64,000 nt of DNA, from contig NZ_JAULSI010000008.1 in NCBI RefSeq assembly GCF_030711405.1, positions 67,501-131,500 of the forward strand, read 5' to 3'. Below, in pieces: positions 54,098-63,419 of this stretch. This DNA is from Massilia brevitalea. GTDB taxonomy: Bacteria; Pseudomonadota; Gammaproteobacteria; Burkholderiales; Burkholderiaceae_D. A model generated the notes under the pieces. That model was not told the DNA's origin and did no database searches. It saw only the letters and a program-made list of their open reading frames with translations. Each line of letters starts with the position of its first letter. Positions within the stretch are counted from its first letter, which is position 1. The translations under genes were made by a program, and so were the position numbers.

Positions 54098-54940
54098 ATG
54101 AATGCTCCGCTCTTGACCACGCCGCGCGTGGAGCCCTTCTTCTTCGATGCCGAACCGGGCACGCGCTTCAGCCTGTATCACGCGCCGAATCCCCAGGTGG
54201 CGCCGCGCGGGGCGATCCTCTACGTCCATCCCTTCGCCGACGAGCTGACGCGCACGCGGCGCATGGCGGCCCTGCAGTCGCGCGCGTTCGCCGAACTCGG
54301 CTTCGCCGTGCTGCAGATCGACTTGTTCGGCTGCGGCGACAGCTGCGGCGAGTTCAGCGCCGGGCGCTGGCACCTGTGGCGCGACGACCTGGTGCTGGCA
54401 GCGAACTGGCTGGCCGAGCGCGATACCGGACCGCTCACCTTGTGGGGCCTGCGCCTGGGCGGCCTGCTGGCCCTGGACGTGGCGGCGCAGGTCAGGCCGC
54501 GCCGCCTGCTGCTGTGGCAGCCCTGGATGAGCGGGCGCGCCTGCATCAACGGTTTCCTGCGCCTGTCCGAGCAATTGCAGGACCCGGCGCCCGGCGCTCC
54601 GCGCAGCACCTCGGCCCTGCGCGCCCAGCTGGCGGTGCACGGCGCCATCGAGGTGGCCGGCTTCGAGGTGGCGGTGCCGCTGGTGAAAGCCATCGACGCC
54701 TGCGACGCCGCCCAATTGACCCTGCCGCCCTGCGACATCCACTGGCTGGCCTACGCCGGATCGGCGCCGGCACGCGCCGCCGCCAACGCGGCGCGCATGC
54801 AGGGGCGCTGGGCCGCCGGCGGCGCCCAGCTGCATTACTACCAGCTCGACGGCGCGCCCGACTGGAGCGGCGCCGGCCACCTCGATTGCCCCGAGCTGCG
54901 CGCCGCCACCGCCAGCCTGTTCGCGGGAGAATCGACATGA
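54098..54940 (+). CDS. Alpha/beta hydrolase, exosortase-A system hydrolase 2 type
   Basis: A 280-residue alpha/beta-hydrolase-like protein of the TIGR03101 kind. Typical blocks are LYVHPFADELTRTRRMAALQ near residue 41, AVLQIDLFGCGDSCGEF near 70 and PLTLWGLRLGGLLALDVA near 112. In the last block the nucleophile position of the usual G-x-S-x-G is Arg. I believe this is common in this subfamily, so it may not indicate decay. The start has CAGGAGA before it; an ATG six codons earlier is an alternative. The stop overlaps the hydrolase-1 start (ATGA). Confidence 0.83.
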   Translation: MNAPLLTTPRVEPFFFDAEPGTRFSLYHAPNPQVAPRGAILYVHPFADELTRTRRMAALQSRAFAELGFAVLQIDLFGCGDSCGEFSAGRWHLWRDDLVLAANWLAERDTGPLTLWGLRLGGLLALDVAAQVRPRRLLLWQPWMSGRACINGFLRLSEQLQDPAPGAPRSTSALRAQLAVHGAIEVAGFEVAVPLVKAIDACDAAQLTLPPCDIHWLAYAGSAPARAAANAARMQGRWAAGGAQLHYYQLDGAPDWSGAGHLDCPELRAATASLFAGEST

Positions 54941-55701
54941 AACTCGAACAGCGCGCCCTGCGCTTTGCTTCCGGCCTCAATGCCCTGATCGGCATCGTCG
55001 ACGTGCCCGAACGGCCGCTGGTGCGCGGCCTGCTGGTGCTGGCCGACAGCCGCCAGTACCGCACCGGCAGCCACCGCCAGTTCACCCTGCTGGCGAGATT
55101 GCTGGCCGGGCGCGGCGTGGCCGTGATGCGTTTCGATCGCAGCGGCGCCGGCGACAGCGAGGGCCGCGAGAGCGAGCGTTCCGACGGCAGCGACCTGGCC
55201 GCCGCGATGAAAGAATTTTTCATCCACGTGCCCGAAATGAAAGAATCTGTCATCCTCGCCGCCGGCGACGCCACACGCGCGGCCGCGCTGTATGCCTCGG
55301 GCGACGCGCGCGTCACCGGCCTGGCGCTGTTCAATCCCGAACTGCCGCCGCCAGAATCCGTTTCGAGCTCCGGCAACGGCGCAGGTGCAAGCGGCGGCGC
55401 CCTGCGCTACATCCAGCGCCTGGCGCCAAAGCTGCTGCGGCGCCGGCTGCCGGCCCTGCGCGGCGCGGCGCCCCCGGCCCTGCCGCCCGAACTGGCCAGC
55501 GCCTTCGACGCCTACGACGGCCACATCCTGCTGGTGCTGGGGGGCGCCGACCCGGCTTTCGAGCGCACCGCGCGCCTGCTCGAACGGCGCCGCGCGCACT
55601 GCCGCCGGGTCGAGATCGCCGGCGCCGACGTCGGCTTCAGCCGCAGCGACTGGCGTGAAGCGGTGGCGGCGGCCAGCACCAGCTGGCTGACCTCGTGGTA
55701 A
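54937..55701 (+). CDS. Alpha/beta hydrolase, exosortase-A system hydrolase 1 type, divergent
   Basis: A 254-residue protein of the TIGR03100 kind. It keeps SRQYRTGSHRQFTLLARLLA near residue 38 and VMRFDRSGAGDSEG near 63. The block normally reading close to LWGLCDAASAALLYA is VILAAGDATRAAALYA near 105-120, so the usual residues at the active-site elbow are altered. The C-terminal half is Ala/Arg/Pro-rich and poorly conserved. The ATG overlaps the hydrolase-2 stop. With the altered ligase and amidotransferase it fits a cluster in relaxed or changed selection. Confidence 0.76.
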   Translation: MKLEQRALRFASGLNALIGIVDVPERPLVRGLLVLADSRQYRTGSHRQFTLLARLLAGRGVAVMRFDRSGAGDSEGRESERSDGSDLAAAMKEFFIHVPEMKESVILAAGDATRAAALYASGDARVTGLALFNPELPPPESVSSSGNGAGASGGALRYIQRLAPKLLRRRLPALRGAAPPALPPELASAFDAYDGHILLVLGGADPAFERTARLLERRRAHCRRVEIAGADVGFSRSDWREAVAAASTSWLTSW

Positions 55702-55788
55702 TCCGGCAGGCCGCAGCCGCCGCGGGGGCAAGACGGATGGGTGACAAATCGTCTATAGTGGCGCTCTTGTCCAAACAGTAGACTTGCC

Positions 55789-57417
55789 ATGAAATTTGAC
55801 GTCGCAATCGTCGGCAGCGGTCTGGCCGGCTTGTCGGTGGCTTTGCATCTTGCCGCAACGCGCAAGGTCGCGATCATCTCGAAACGCGCGCTCCTCGACG
55901 GCGCCAGCAACTGGGCGCAAGGCGGCATCGCTGCCGTCCTCGATTCCGGCGACAGCCACGACCAGCACATCGCCGACACCCTGGTAGCCGGCGCCGATCT
56001 GTGCGACGAAGCGGCCACCCGCTATATCGTCGAACACGGGCGCGAAGCGATCGAATGGCTGATCGAGCAAGGCGTGCCCTTTACCCGCGACCCCTCGGCC
56101 GAACTGGGTTTTCACCTGACGCGCGAGGGCGGCCACAGCCAGCGCCGCATCATCCACGCCGCCGACGCCACCGGCCATGCGGTGCAGGTGACCCTCGAAC
56201 AGAAGGTGCGCGCGCACCCGAACATCGCCCTGTTCGAACACCACTGCGCGATCGACGTCATCACCTCCGACAAGCTGAGCGGCAAAGGCGTCCACGGCGG
56301 CACGCCTAGCCTGGTCGGCCAGCCGCGCTGCCACGGCCTGTACGTGCAGGATGAATCGAGCGGCAAGGTCCTGACCTTCGAGGCCGAGCACACGGTGCTG
56401 GCCACCGGCGGCGCCGGCAAGGTCTACCTGTACACCACCAATCCGGACACCGCCACCGGCGACGGCATCGCCATGGCCTGGCGCGCCGGCTGCCGCGTGT
56501 CGAACATGGAATTCATCCAGTTCCACCCGACCTGTTTGTATCACCCGTATGCGAAATCCTTCCTCATCACCGAGGCGATCCGCGGCGAAGGCGGATTACT
56601 GAAACTGCCGCCGGAAGCGGGCGTGGCGGCCGGCACGCGCTTCATGCCGGCCCACGACGATCGCGGCGAACTGGCGCCGCGCGACGTGGTGGCGCGCGCC
56701 ATCGACTTCGAGATGAAGAAGCGTGGCCTGGACTACGTCCACCTCGACATCAGTCACCAGAGCCCTGAATTCCTGCAGGAGCACTTCCCGACCATCCATG
56801 CGCGCTGCTTAGAATTAGGCATCGACATCACGAAGGAGCCGATTCCCGTGGTGCCGGCCGTGCACTTCACCTGCGGCGGCGTGGTGACCGACCTGGCCGG
56901 CCGCACCGATATTCCCGGCCTGTACGCGGTCGGCGAGACTGCCTGCACCGGCCTGCACGGCGCGAACCGGCTGGCCAGCAATTCCCTGCTCGAATGCGTG
57001 GTCGTGGGCCGCGCCTGCGCCAGCCAGATCGCCGCCGCCCCGCGTGTGGAAAGCCCGGTCTTGCCGCCGTGGGACGAAAGCCGCGTCACCAACGCCGACG
57101 AGGAAGTCGTCATCGCGCATAACTGGGACGAGCTGCGCCGCTTCATGTGGAACTACGTCGGCATCGTGCGCACCACCAAGCGCCTGGAACGCGCGCAGCA
57201 CCGCATCGCCCTGCTCAAGGAAGAGATCGACGAGTACTACCGCAACTTCCGCATCACGCACGACTTGCTGGAACTGCGCAACCTGGTCGACGTCGCCTCG
57301 CTGATCGTCAACAGCGCGCTGTCGCGCCGCGAAAGCCGCGGCCTGCACTACTCGCGCGATTATCCCGACACCCTGCCGAAAGCCCTGCCGAGCGTACTCA
57401 CGCCGCTCAGGCGCTGA
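55789..57417 (+). CDS. nadB: L-aspartate oxidase
   Basis: A 542-residue FAD enzyme that oxidises L-aspartate to iminoaspartate, the first step of NAD biosynthesis with NadA. The FAD site is [20 protein letters not shown] at residues 2-21. [18 protein letters not shown] near 43, [21 protein letters not shown] near 108-128 and [41 protein letters not shown] near 362-402 are conserved for NadB rather than succinate dehydrogenase. A C-terminal helical domain ends with [14 protein letters not shown]. Its partners nadA and nadC are 2 kb downstream on the other strand. A DMT exporter follows after 25 bases. Confidence 0.96.
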   Translation: MKFDVAIVGSGLAGLSVALHLAATRKVAIISKRALLDGASNWAQGGIAAVLDSGDSHDQHIADTLVAGADLCDEAATRYIVEHGREAIEWLIEQGVPFTRDPSAELGFHLTREGGHSQRRIIHAADATGHAVQVTLEQKVRAHPNIALFEHHCAIDVITSDKLSGKGVHGGTPSLVGQPRCHGLYVQDESSGKVLTFEAEHTVLATGGAGKVYLYTTNPDTATGDGIAMAWRAGCRVSNMEFIQFHPTCLYHPYAKSFLITEAIRGEGGLLKLPPEAGVAAGTRFMPAHDDRGELAPRDVVARAIDFEMKKRGLDYVHLDISHQSPEFLQEHFPTIHARCLELGIDITKEPIPVVPAVHFTCGGVVTDLAGRTDIPGLYAVGETACTGLHGANRLASNSLLECVVVGRACASQIAAAPRVESPVLPPWDESRVTNADEEVVIAHNWDELRRFMWNYVGIVRTTKRLERAQHRIALLKEEIDEYYRNFRITHDLLELRNLVDVASLIVNSALSRRESRGLHYSRDYPDTLPKALPSVLTPLRR

Positions 57418-57442
57418 GTCTGGGCCAAGCGTCCGGGAACCC

Positions 57443-58345
57443 ATGAACCGCAAGCTCACCGTCTCCACTGCCCTGCTGCTGACCGTGCCGCCGGTGCTCT
57501 GGGCCGGCAACGCCATCGTCGGCCGCCTGGTGCGCGACGCCGTGCCGCCGATGACCCTGAACCTGCTGCGCTGGTCGATCGCGCTGCTGGTGCTGCTGCC
57601 GCTCGGGCGCGCGGCGTTCAGGCACGGTAGCGGCCTGCTGGTCAACTGGCGCCGCTACGCCCTGCTCGGCCTGTTCGGCATCGGTCTCTACAACTCGCTG
57701 CAATACCTCGCCCTGCAAAGCTCGACGCCGATCAACGTGACCCTGGTGGCATCGGGCCTGCCGGTGTGGATGCTGCTGGTCGGGCGCCTGTTCTTCAAGA
57801 TACCGGTCAAGCCGCGCCAGGTGGGCGGCGCGGTGCTGTCCATCGCCGGCGTGCTGGTGGTGCTGTGCCGCGGCGACGTGGCGCAGCTGGCGGCGCTGCG
57901 ACTGGTGAGCGGCGATTTGTACATGATCCTGGCGACCATCGCCTGGTCCTTCTACAGCTGGCTGCTGATGCAGCAGCGCGACGTGCCCGGCATCCGGTCC
58001 GACTGGGCCGCCTTCCTCCTGATGCAGGTGGTGTATGGGGTGCTGTGGTCGGGCGCGTTCTCCGGCGCCGAGTGGGCAGTCAAGGGTGTCGACGTCGCCT
58101 GGAGCTGGCCGGTGGCGGCGGCCCTGCTGTACGTGGCGATCGGCCCAGCCATCATCGCCATGCGCTGCTGGGGCGCGGGTGTGCAGCGCGCCGGGCCGGC
58201 GCTGGGCGCCTTCTTCATCAACCTGACGCCGCTGTTCACGGCATTATTGTCGTCCGCCTTTCTGGGCGAGGCGCCGCACCTCTACCATGCGCTGGCCTTC
58301 CTGCTCATCGTGGGCGGTATCGCCGTGTCTGCGCGCCAGGGCTGA
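57443..58345 (+). CDS. EamA/DMT-family transporter
   Basis: A 300-residue inner-membrane protein with two five-helix EamA repeats. The first repeat opens with TALLLTVPPVLWAGNAIVGRL and contains MTLNLLRWSIALLVLLPLGR. The second contains LYMILATIAWSFYSWLLMQQR near residue 154 and a conserved end, AFFINLTPLFTALLSSAFLGEAPHLYHALAFLLIVGGI. It probably exports a metabolite. No substrate can be assigned. It may be co-transcribed with nadB. Confidence 0.92.
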   Translation: MNRKLTVSTALLLTVPPVLWAGNAIVGRLVRDAVPPMTLNLLRWSIALLVLLPLGRAAFRHGSGLLVNWRRYALLGLFGIGLYNSLQYLALQSSTPINVTLVASGLPVWMLLVGRLFFKIPVKPRQVGGAVLSIAGVLVVLCRGDVAQLAALRLVSGDLYMILATIAWSFYSWLLMQQRDVPGIRSDWAAFLLMQVVYGVLWSGAFSGAEWAVKGVDVAWSWPVAAALLYVAIGPAIIAMRCWGAGVQRAGPALGAFFINLTPLFTALLSSAFLGEAPHLYHALAFLLIVGGIAVSARQG

Positions 58346-58386
58346 TGCGGGAGTGCTAGGATCGGCGGACAGGAGGAGGCAGCACC

Positions 58387-59241
58387 ATGTCTGAAGGATT
58401 TACGATCACCGAGCGGGCCGGGGTGTTTGCGGAAATGCTGGCCGCGTTCCTGGCGCGCCATCCGAATACCCTGGTCCTGACCGGCGCCGGCCTGTCCACC
58501 GCCTCGGGCATTCCCGACTACCGCGACCGCGATGGCGTACGCCGCGGGCGCCAGCCGATCCAGGGTCCGGAATTTCGCAAGCTGGCGTCCGTGCAGCGCC
58601 GCTACTGGGCGCGCAGCATGGTCGGCTGGCCGACGCTGGCGCAGGCGCGGCCGAACGCGGGCCATGCGGCGCTGGCTGCGCTGGAATACGCGGGCCGCAT
58701 CGGCCCGGTGCTGACCCAGAACGTCGACGGCCTGCACCAGCAGGCCGGCAGCCGCGCCGTGCTGGAACTGCACGGGAACATCCACACCGTGGTCTGCCTC
58801 GATTGCCGCACCTTGACGCCGCGCGCGCTGGTGCAGGACTTGCTGGAAGCGGCGAACCCGCACCTGCTCGGAGCCATGGCCGTGCCGCTGCCGGATGGCG
58901 ACGCCCAGATCGAGCCGGAATCCCTCGGCGACTTTACCCTGCCCGTGTGCCCGCACTGCGGCGGCACGCTGATGCCGGACGTGGTCTTTTTTGGGGATAA
59001 CGTGCCGCCTGCGCGCACGGCGCATGCGCTGGCGCTGATGGAGGCGGCCGACGCCTTGCTGGTGGTGGGCTCGTCGCTGATGGTGTTTTCGGGCTTTCGC
59101 TTTTGCCGCATGGCGGCGGCAGCAGGCAAGCCGATCGCCGCCGTGAACCTGGGGCGCACGCGTGCGGATGACCTGATCTCGATGAAGATCGAGGATTCGG
59201 CGGAGCAGTTATTGCCGCAGGTGGCGCGGCTGCTGGGGTGA
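58387..59241 (+). CDS. Sir2-family NAD-dependent deacylase (SIRT4-like)
   Basis: A 284-residue sirtuin that removes acyl groups from lysines at the cost of NAD. The NAD site is LVLTGAGLSTASGIPDYRDRDG near residue 33. The catalytic block is VLTQNVDGLHQQAG near 110 with the general base His in LELHGN. Zinc cysteines are CLDC (about 138) and CPHC (about 196). VVGSSLMVFSGFRF near 228 closes the Rossmann fold. The type is that of SIRT4/class II. It lies between nadB and nadC-nadA, linking NAD synthesis and use. GGAGG precedes the ATG. Confidence 0.94.
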   Translation: MSEGFTITERAGVFAEMLAAFLARHPNTLVLTGAGLSTASGIPDYRDRDGVRRGRQPIQGPEFRKLASVQRRYWARSMVGWPTLAQARPNAGHAALAALEYAGRIGPVLTQNVDGLHQQAGSRAVLELHGNIHTVVCLDCRTLTPRALVQDLLEAANPHLLGAMAVPLPDGDAQIEPESLGDFTLPVCPHCGGTLMPDVVFFGDNVPPARTAHALALMEAADALLVVGSSLMVFSGFRFCRMAAAAGKPIAAVNLGRTRADDLISMKIEDSAEQLLPQVARLLG

Positions 59242-59246
59242 GGTTC

Positions 59247-59384
59247 GTAGGGTGGGCACTTGTGCCCACGCGGTGCATCGATAATGACCGCGCGACGTAT
59301 GGCCATGGTCCGCAGCCCGCGCGGTCTACGGTTATTGTGCATGACGCGACGGTACGACCGCGTGGGCTCGAGAGCCCGCCCTAC
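59247..59384. repeat. 138-bp palindromic MITE/REP-like element
   Basis: Two 28-base terminal arms in inverted orientation (59247-59274 and 59357-59384) agree at about 23 positions. Each arm is itself a hairpin: GTGGGCAC-TT-GTGCCCAC at left and GGGCTC-GA-GAGCCC at right. The inner parts also pair (near TGCAT..GACCGCGCG and CGCGCGGTC..TGTGCA). It starts six bases after the sirtuin stop and ends 58 bases before nadC's end. It looks like a non-coding mobile repeat. Confidence 0.8.
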
Positions 59385-59442
59385 CAAACCCAGTGAGCGC
59401 ACGCATGAGTGACAATGCGCCGTCACCCACGCGGTACCGCGA

Positions 59443-60309
59443 TCACCCGACGATGCGCAGCGAATAATCCGTGGCGCGGATATCCTTCGTCAGGCTGCCG
59501 ATCGAGATGCGGTCGACGCCGGTTTCGGCGATGGCGCGCACGGTCCCCATGTTGATGCCGCCCGAGGCTTCGAGCAAGGCGCGGCCGGCGTTCACCTTCA
59601 CCGCTTCACGCATCATGGCCAGGTCGAAGTTGTCGAGCAGGACCGAGGTCACGCCGGCGGCCAGCGCTTCTTCGAGCTGGGCGATGGTCTCGACTTCGAT
59701 CTGCACGGTGACGCCGGCGTTCAGGGCCGCCGCGTTGTCCAGCGCGCGGGTCACGCCGCCGGCCGCGGCGATGTGGTTTTCCTTGATCAGGATGCCGTCG
59801 TACAGCGCCATGCGCTGGTTCTGGCCGCCGCCCACGCGCACCGCGTACTTCTGCGCCTGGCGCAGGCCAGGCAGGGTCTTGCGGGTGTCGAGGATGGCGG
59901 CGTTCGTGCCGGCGACCACGTCGACGTAGGTGCGGGTAGCCGTCGCCACGCCGGACAGCAGCTGCATGAAGTTCAGGGCCGCGCGTTCGGCCGTCAGCAG
60001 CGAACGCGGCGAGGCCTCGATCGTGCAGACGACCGAGTCGGCCGCCATCATGTCGCCCTCGGCGTACTGCCAGGCGATGTCGGTATCCTGGTCGATGGCC
60101 AGCATCACGCCTTCGAACCAGGGCGCGCCGCACAGCACGGCCGCTTCGCGCACGATCACGCGGGCCTGTACACGCGGTTCAAGCGGCACCAGCATGCCGG
60201 TCAGGTCGCCCGTGCCCACGTCTTCCAGCAGCGCGGCCAGGATGTTCTGTTCGAAGGCGGCCTGCAGCTTGTCGTCGAAGGCGGCGTGCGGATTACGTAA
60301 GGTGGTCAT
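59443..60309 (-). CDS. nadC: Nicotinate-nucleotide pyrophosphorylase (carboxylating)
   Basis: A 288-residue quinolinate phosphoribosyltransferase that makes nicotinate mononucleotide. Conserved blocks are [16 protein letters not shown] near residue 27, [17 protein letters not shown] near 108, [27 protein letters not shown] near 142 and the C-terminal [28 protein letters not shown] with the PRPP site. Its ATG overlaps the nadA stop (ATGA), so the two are translationally coupled. Confidence 0.96.
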   Translation of the reverse strand: MTTLRNPHAAFDDKLQAAFEQNILAALLEDVGTGDLTGMLVPLEPRVQARVIVREAAVLCGAPWFEGVMLAIDQDTDIAWQYAEGDMMAADSVVCTIEASPRSLLTAERAALNFMQLLSGVATATRTYVDVVAGTNAAILDTRKTLPGLRQAQKYAVRVGGGQNQRMALYDGILIKENHIAAAGGVTRALDNAAALNAGVTVQIEVETIAQLEEALAAGVTSVLLDNFDLAMMREAVKVNAGRALLEASGGINMGTVRAIAETGVDRISIGSLTKDIRATDYSLRIVG

Positions 60310-61436
60310 GCGGGTCCCACTCCCGAGAAAAGAGTCGTGTTCTGTTCGAGCGCGCCGACCGGCAGCGCCTTGGCTTTCTTGGCGGCGGCGAAATCGAGCA
60401 TGCGGTCGATGGCGCGCACGGCTTCGCGGCCGATGTCCGGATCGACGAAGACTTCGTTGGCGCCGGATTCGAGCACGTCGGCCAGGTTCTTCAGGCCGTT
60501 CATCGCCATCCACGGGCAGTGCGCGCAGCTCTTGCAGGTGGCGCTGTTGCCGGCGGTCGGGGCCTCGATGAAGCGTTTGCCCGGCGCGGCCATGCGCATC
60601 TTGTGCAGGATGCCGTTGTCGGTGGCGACGATGAAGGTGGTCGCCTCCATGGTCACGGCAGCGTTGATCAGCTGGGTGGTCGAGCCGACCACGTCGGCCT
60701 GGGCCACCACGTTGGCGGGCGACTCCGGGTGCACCAGCACTTTGGCATGGGGGTGCTCGATCTTCAGCAGATCGAGTTCGATGCCCTTGAATTCGTCGTG
60801 CACCAGGCAGGAGCCCTGCCACAGCAGCATGTCGGCGCCGGTCTGTTTCTGGATCCAGGAGCCCAGGTGGCGGTCGGGCGCCCACAGGATTTTCTTGCCC
60901 TGCTCGTGCAGGTGCCTGACGATGTCCAGGCCGATCGACGAGGTCACCATCCAGTCGGCGCGTGCCTTGACTGCCGCGCTGGTATTCGCGTACACGACCA
61001 CGGTGCGGTCAGGATGCTGGTCGCAGAAGGCGGCAAATTCGTCGGCCGGGCAGCCCAGGTCGAGCGAGCAAGTCGCTTCCAGGTCCGGCATCAGGATGGT
61101 TTTTTCGGGGCTGAGGATTTTCGCGGTCTCGCCCATGAAGCGCACGCCGGCCACCACCAGGGTCTTGGCCGGATGGTCGCGGCCGAAGCGCGCCATTTCC
61201 AGCGAGTCGGAGACGCAGCCGCCGGTTTCCTCGGCCAGGTCTTGCAGCTCGGGGTCGACGTAGTAGTGGGCGACCAAGACCGCCTGCTTTTCCTTCAGCA
61301 GGCGCCGGATGCGGTCTTTCAGTTCCGCCTTTTCTTCAGGCGTCGGCATGGCGGGGATCTTGGCCCAGGCGTGCGCGGTGCAGGCGGCGCCGTCTTGCGG
61401 GTGGTCGTATTCGAAGGTTTTGATGGGGATGTTCAT
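60306..61436 (-). CDS. nadA: Quinolinate synthase A
   Basis: A 376-residue [4Fe-4S] enzyme that condenses iminoaspartate with dihydroxyacetone phosphate to quinolinate. The start [13 protein letters not shown] fits relatives. [33 protein letters not shown] near residue 50, [19 protein letters not shown] with a cluster Cys near 115-125, SCLVHDEFK near 215, [20 protein letters not shown] near 240 and [19 protein letters not shown] with the C-terminal cluster Cys are present. The upstream in-frame extension is not coding in character. It is coupled to nadC. Confidence 0.96.
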   Translation of the reverse strand: MNIPIKTFEYDHPQDGAACTAHAWAKIPAMPTPEEKAELKDRIRRLLKEKQAVLVAHYYVDPELQDLAEETGGCVSDSLEMARFGRDHPAKTLVVAGVRFMGETAKILSPEKTILMPDLEATCSLDLGCPADEFAAFCDQHPDRTVVVYANTSAAVKARADWMVTSSIGLDIVRHLHEQGKKILWAPDRHLGSWIQKQTGADMLLWQGSCLVHDEFKGIELDLLKIEHPHAKVLVHPESPANVVAQADVVGSTTQLINAAVTMEATTFIVATDNGILHKMRMAAPGKRFIEAPTAGNSATCKSCAHCPWMAMNGLKNLADVLESGANEVFVDPDIGREAVRAIDRMLDFAAAKKAKALPVGALEQNTTLFSGVGPA

Positions 61437-61460
61437 CGCAGCAGATTCGTCAATGAATAC

Positions 61461-61488
61461 AAAAACGGCGCCGGATTGTGCGGCGCCG
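61461..61488 (-). terminator. Terminator after the ABC-F gene
   Basis: CGGCGCCG-loop-CGGCGCCG followed on the minus strand by TTTTT (61465-61461). It lies 46 bases after the ABC-F stop and before the nadA start, separating the two transcripts. Confidence 0.88.
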
Positions 61489-61534
61489 GTCGGAGCGGTG
61501 GGTTCGAGCCGTACGCGGACCGACCCACCCAACA

Positions 61535-63136
61535 TTAATCGATGCCCTGGCTCGTCAGGTACTCTTCGTAGGTGCCGCGGAAGTCGACGACTTCGTTTTC
61601 CTTCACTTCGAGCACGCGCGTGGCCAGCGAGGACACGAATTCGCGGTCGTGCGAGACGAAGATCAGCGTGCCTTCGTATTTATCGAGCGCGATGTTCAGC
61701 GACTCGATCGATTCCATGTCCATGTGGTTGGTCGGCTCGTCGAGCAGCATCACGTTGTGACGGCCCAGCATCAGCTTACCGTACATCATGCGGCCCTTTT
61801 CGCCACCGGACAGGACCCGTACCGATTTCTTGACTTCGTCGCCGCCGAACAACAGGCGGCCCAGGATCGAGCGCACGGCGAGGTCGTCGTCGCCCTCTTT
61901 GGTCCAGCGGCCCATCCAGTCGGTCAGAATGTCGTCTTTCGGGAATTCCTCGGTCGGATCCTGCGGCATGTAGCCGACATTCGCGTTCTCGGCCCACTTC
62001 ACGCGGCCATGATCGGCGTTCAGGCCCGTGATGTCCTGGCCACCGATGCAGCGCAGCAGCGTGGTCTTGCCCGCACCGTTGGCGCCGATGATGGCGATGC
62101 GCTCGCCCGCTTCGACCATGATCGAGAAATTCTTGAACAGCGTGCGGTCGTAGGCCTTGGTCAGACCTTCGGTCTCCACGGCCAGGCGGTGCAGCTTCTT
62201 CTCGCCTTCGAAGCGCACGAACGGATAGGCGCGCGAGGACGGCTTGAATTCCTCGATCTTGATCTTGTCGATCATCTTGGCGCGCGAGGTAGCCTGGCGG
62301 GCTTTCGACTTGTTGGCCGAGAAGCGGCGCACGAAGTCCTGCAGCTCGGCGACCTTTTCCTTGGCCTTGGCGTTGTTGGCCAGTTGCTGGTTGCGCGCCT
62401 GGGTCGAGGCCAGCATGTAGTCGTCATAGGAACCCGGATACACCTTCAGGGTGCCGTAGTCCATGTCGGCGATGTGGGTGCAGACCTGGTTCAGGAAGTG
62501 ACGATCGTGGGAAATGATGATCATCGTCGAATTGCGCTGGTTCAGCACGTCTTCCAGCCAGCGGATGGTGTTGATGTCCAGGTTATTCGTCGGTTCGTCG
62601 AGCAGCAGGATGTCAGGGTTCGAGAACAGGGCCTGGGCCAGCAGCACGCGCAGCTTCCAGCCCGGCGCAACGGCGCTCATCGGGCCCTGGTGCAGCTCGC
62701 TGGCGATTTCCAGGCCCAGCAGCAGCTCGCCGGCACGCGCTTCGGCCGAGTAACCGTCGTATTCGGCGACCTTGCCTTCGAGCTCGGCCGCTTTCATGTA
62801 GTCGTCGTCGGTGGCTTCCGGATTGGCGTAGATGGCGTCGCGCTCGGCGATGGCGTTCCACAGCTCGGTGTGGCCCATCATGACGACGTCGAGCACGCGC
62901 ACGTCTTCGTAGGCAAACTGGTCCTGGCGCAGTTTACCCAGGCGCTCGCCCGGATCGAGGCTGACGTTGCCGGCCGACGGATCGAGGTCGCCGCCCAGGA
63001 TCTTCATGAAGGTCGACTTGCCGCAACCGTTGGCGCCGATCAGGCCATAGCGGTTGCCGTCGCCGAATTTGACGGAGATGTTCTCGAACAACGGCTTGGC
63101 GCCGAACTGCATGGTGATATTGGCTGTACTGAGCAC
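61535..63136 (-). CDS. ybiT: ABC-F ATPase of the YbiT type
   Basis: A 533-residue soluble ATPase with two ABC domains that acts on ribosomes. Domain 1: Walker [12 protein letters not shown] near residue 34, Walker [13 protein letters not shown] near 170. A linker with [18 protein letters not shown] and a charged helix follow. Domain 2: Walker [12 protein letters not shown] near 355, signature LSGGEKGRM near 445 and Walker [13 protein letters not shown] near 465. The start [20 protein letters not shown] is diagnostic for YbiT rather than EttA or Uup. The start is GTG with AAAGG eight bases upstream. Confidence 0.94.
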   Translation of the reverse strand: MLSTANITMQFGAKPLFENISVKFGDGNRYGLIGANGCGKSTFMKILGGDLDPSAGNVSLDPGERLGKLRQDQFAYEDVRVLDVVMMGHTELWNAIAERDAIYANPEATDDDYMKAAELEGKVAEYDGYSAEARAGELLLGLEIASELHQGPMSAVAPGWKLRVLLAQALFSNPDILLLDEPTNNLDINTIRWLEDVLNQRNSTMIIISHDRHFLNQVCTHIADMDYGTLKVYPGSYDDYMLASTQARNQQLANNAKAKEKVAELQDFVRRFSANKSKARQATSRAKMIDKIKIEEFKPSSRAYPFVRFEGEKKLHRLAVETEGLTKAYDRTLFKNFSIMVEAGERIAIIGANGAGKTTLLRCIGGQDITGLNADHGRVKWAENANVGYMPQDPTEEFPKDDILTDWMGRWTKEGDDDLAVRSILGRLLFGGDEVKKSVRVLSGGEKGRMMYGKLMLGRHNVMLLDEPTNHMDMESIESLNIALDKYEGTLIFVSHDREFVSSLATRVLEVKENEVVDFRGTYEEYLTSQGID

Positions 63137-63419
63137 TGGGGTAACCTTTAAAGCAGGGTTTGCGCGAAGTTCACTCGGGGTTTGAACGAACTTTGCAATT
63201 AACCGTCGATTTTACCATTTTCACCAGCGGCGAGCCTAGGAATGTCGTTCCGATACATGATGCCTGCCAGTGCCGGGCCGGTCGCCAGTCCGGGAGACCT
63301 GCAGCGCCAGCGCGCCCAGCTCGCAGCATTGTGTTGTTTATGCAATTTTATGCAAAATGAATTGCCATAAATAAAACTTGTCCGTACATTCCAGGTTTTC
63401 CTAATGACAAGAAAACCCC
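63137..63419. other. Divergent region, ABC-F/acyltransferase
   Basis: 283 bases. The last 80 are AT-rich and contain the direct repeat TATGCAAT/TATGCAAA at about 63337-63356, a possible control site for the acyltransferase. No gene is supported. Confidence 0.4.

Noticed and set aside
54208..54475. Arg in place of the nucleophile Ser in hydrolase 2 as evidence of decay
   Set aside because: From memory the whole subfamily shows a similar GLRLG block, so it was not counted as a loss.
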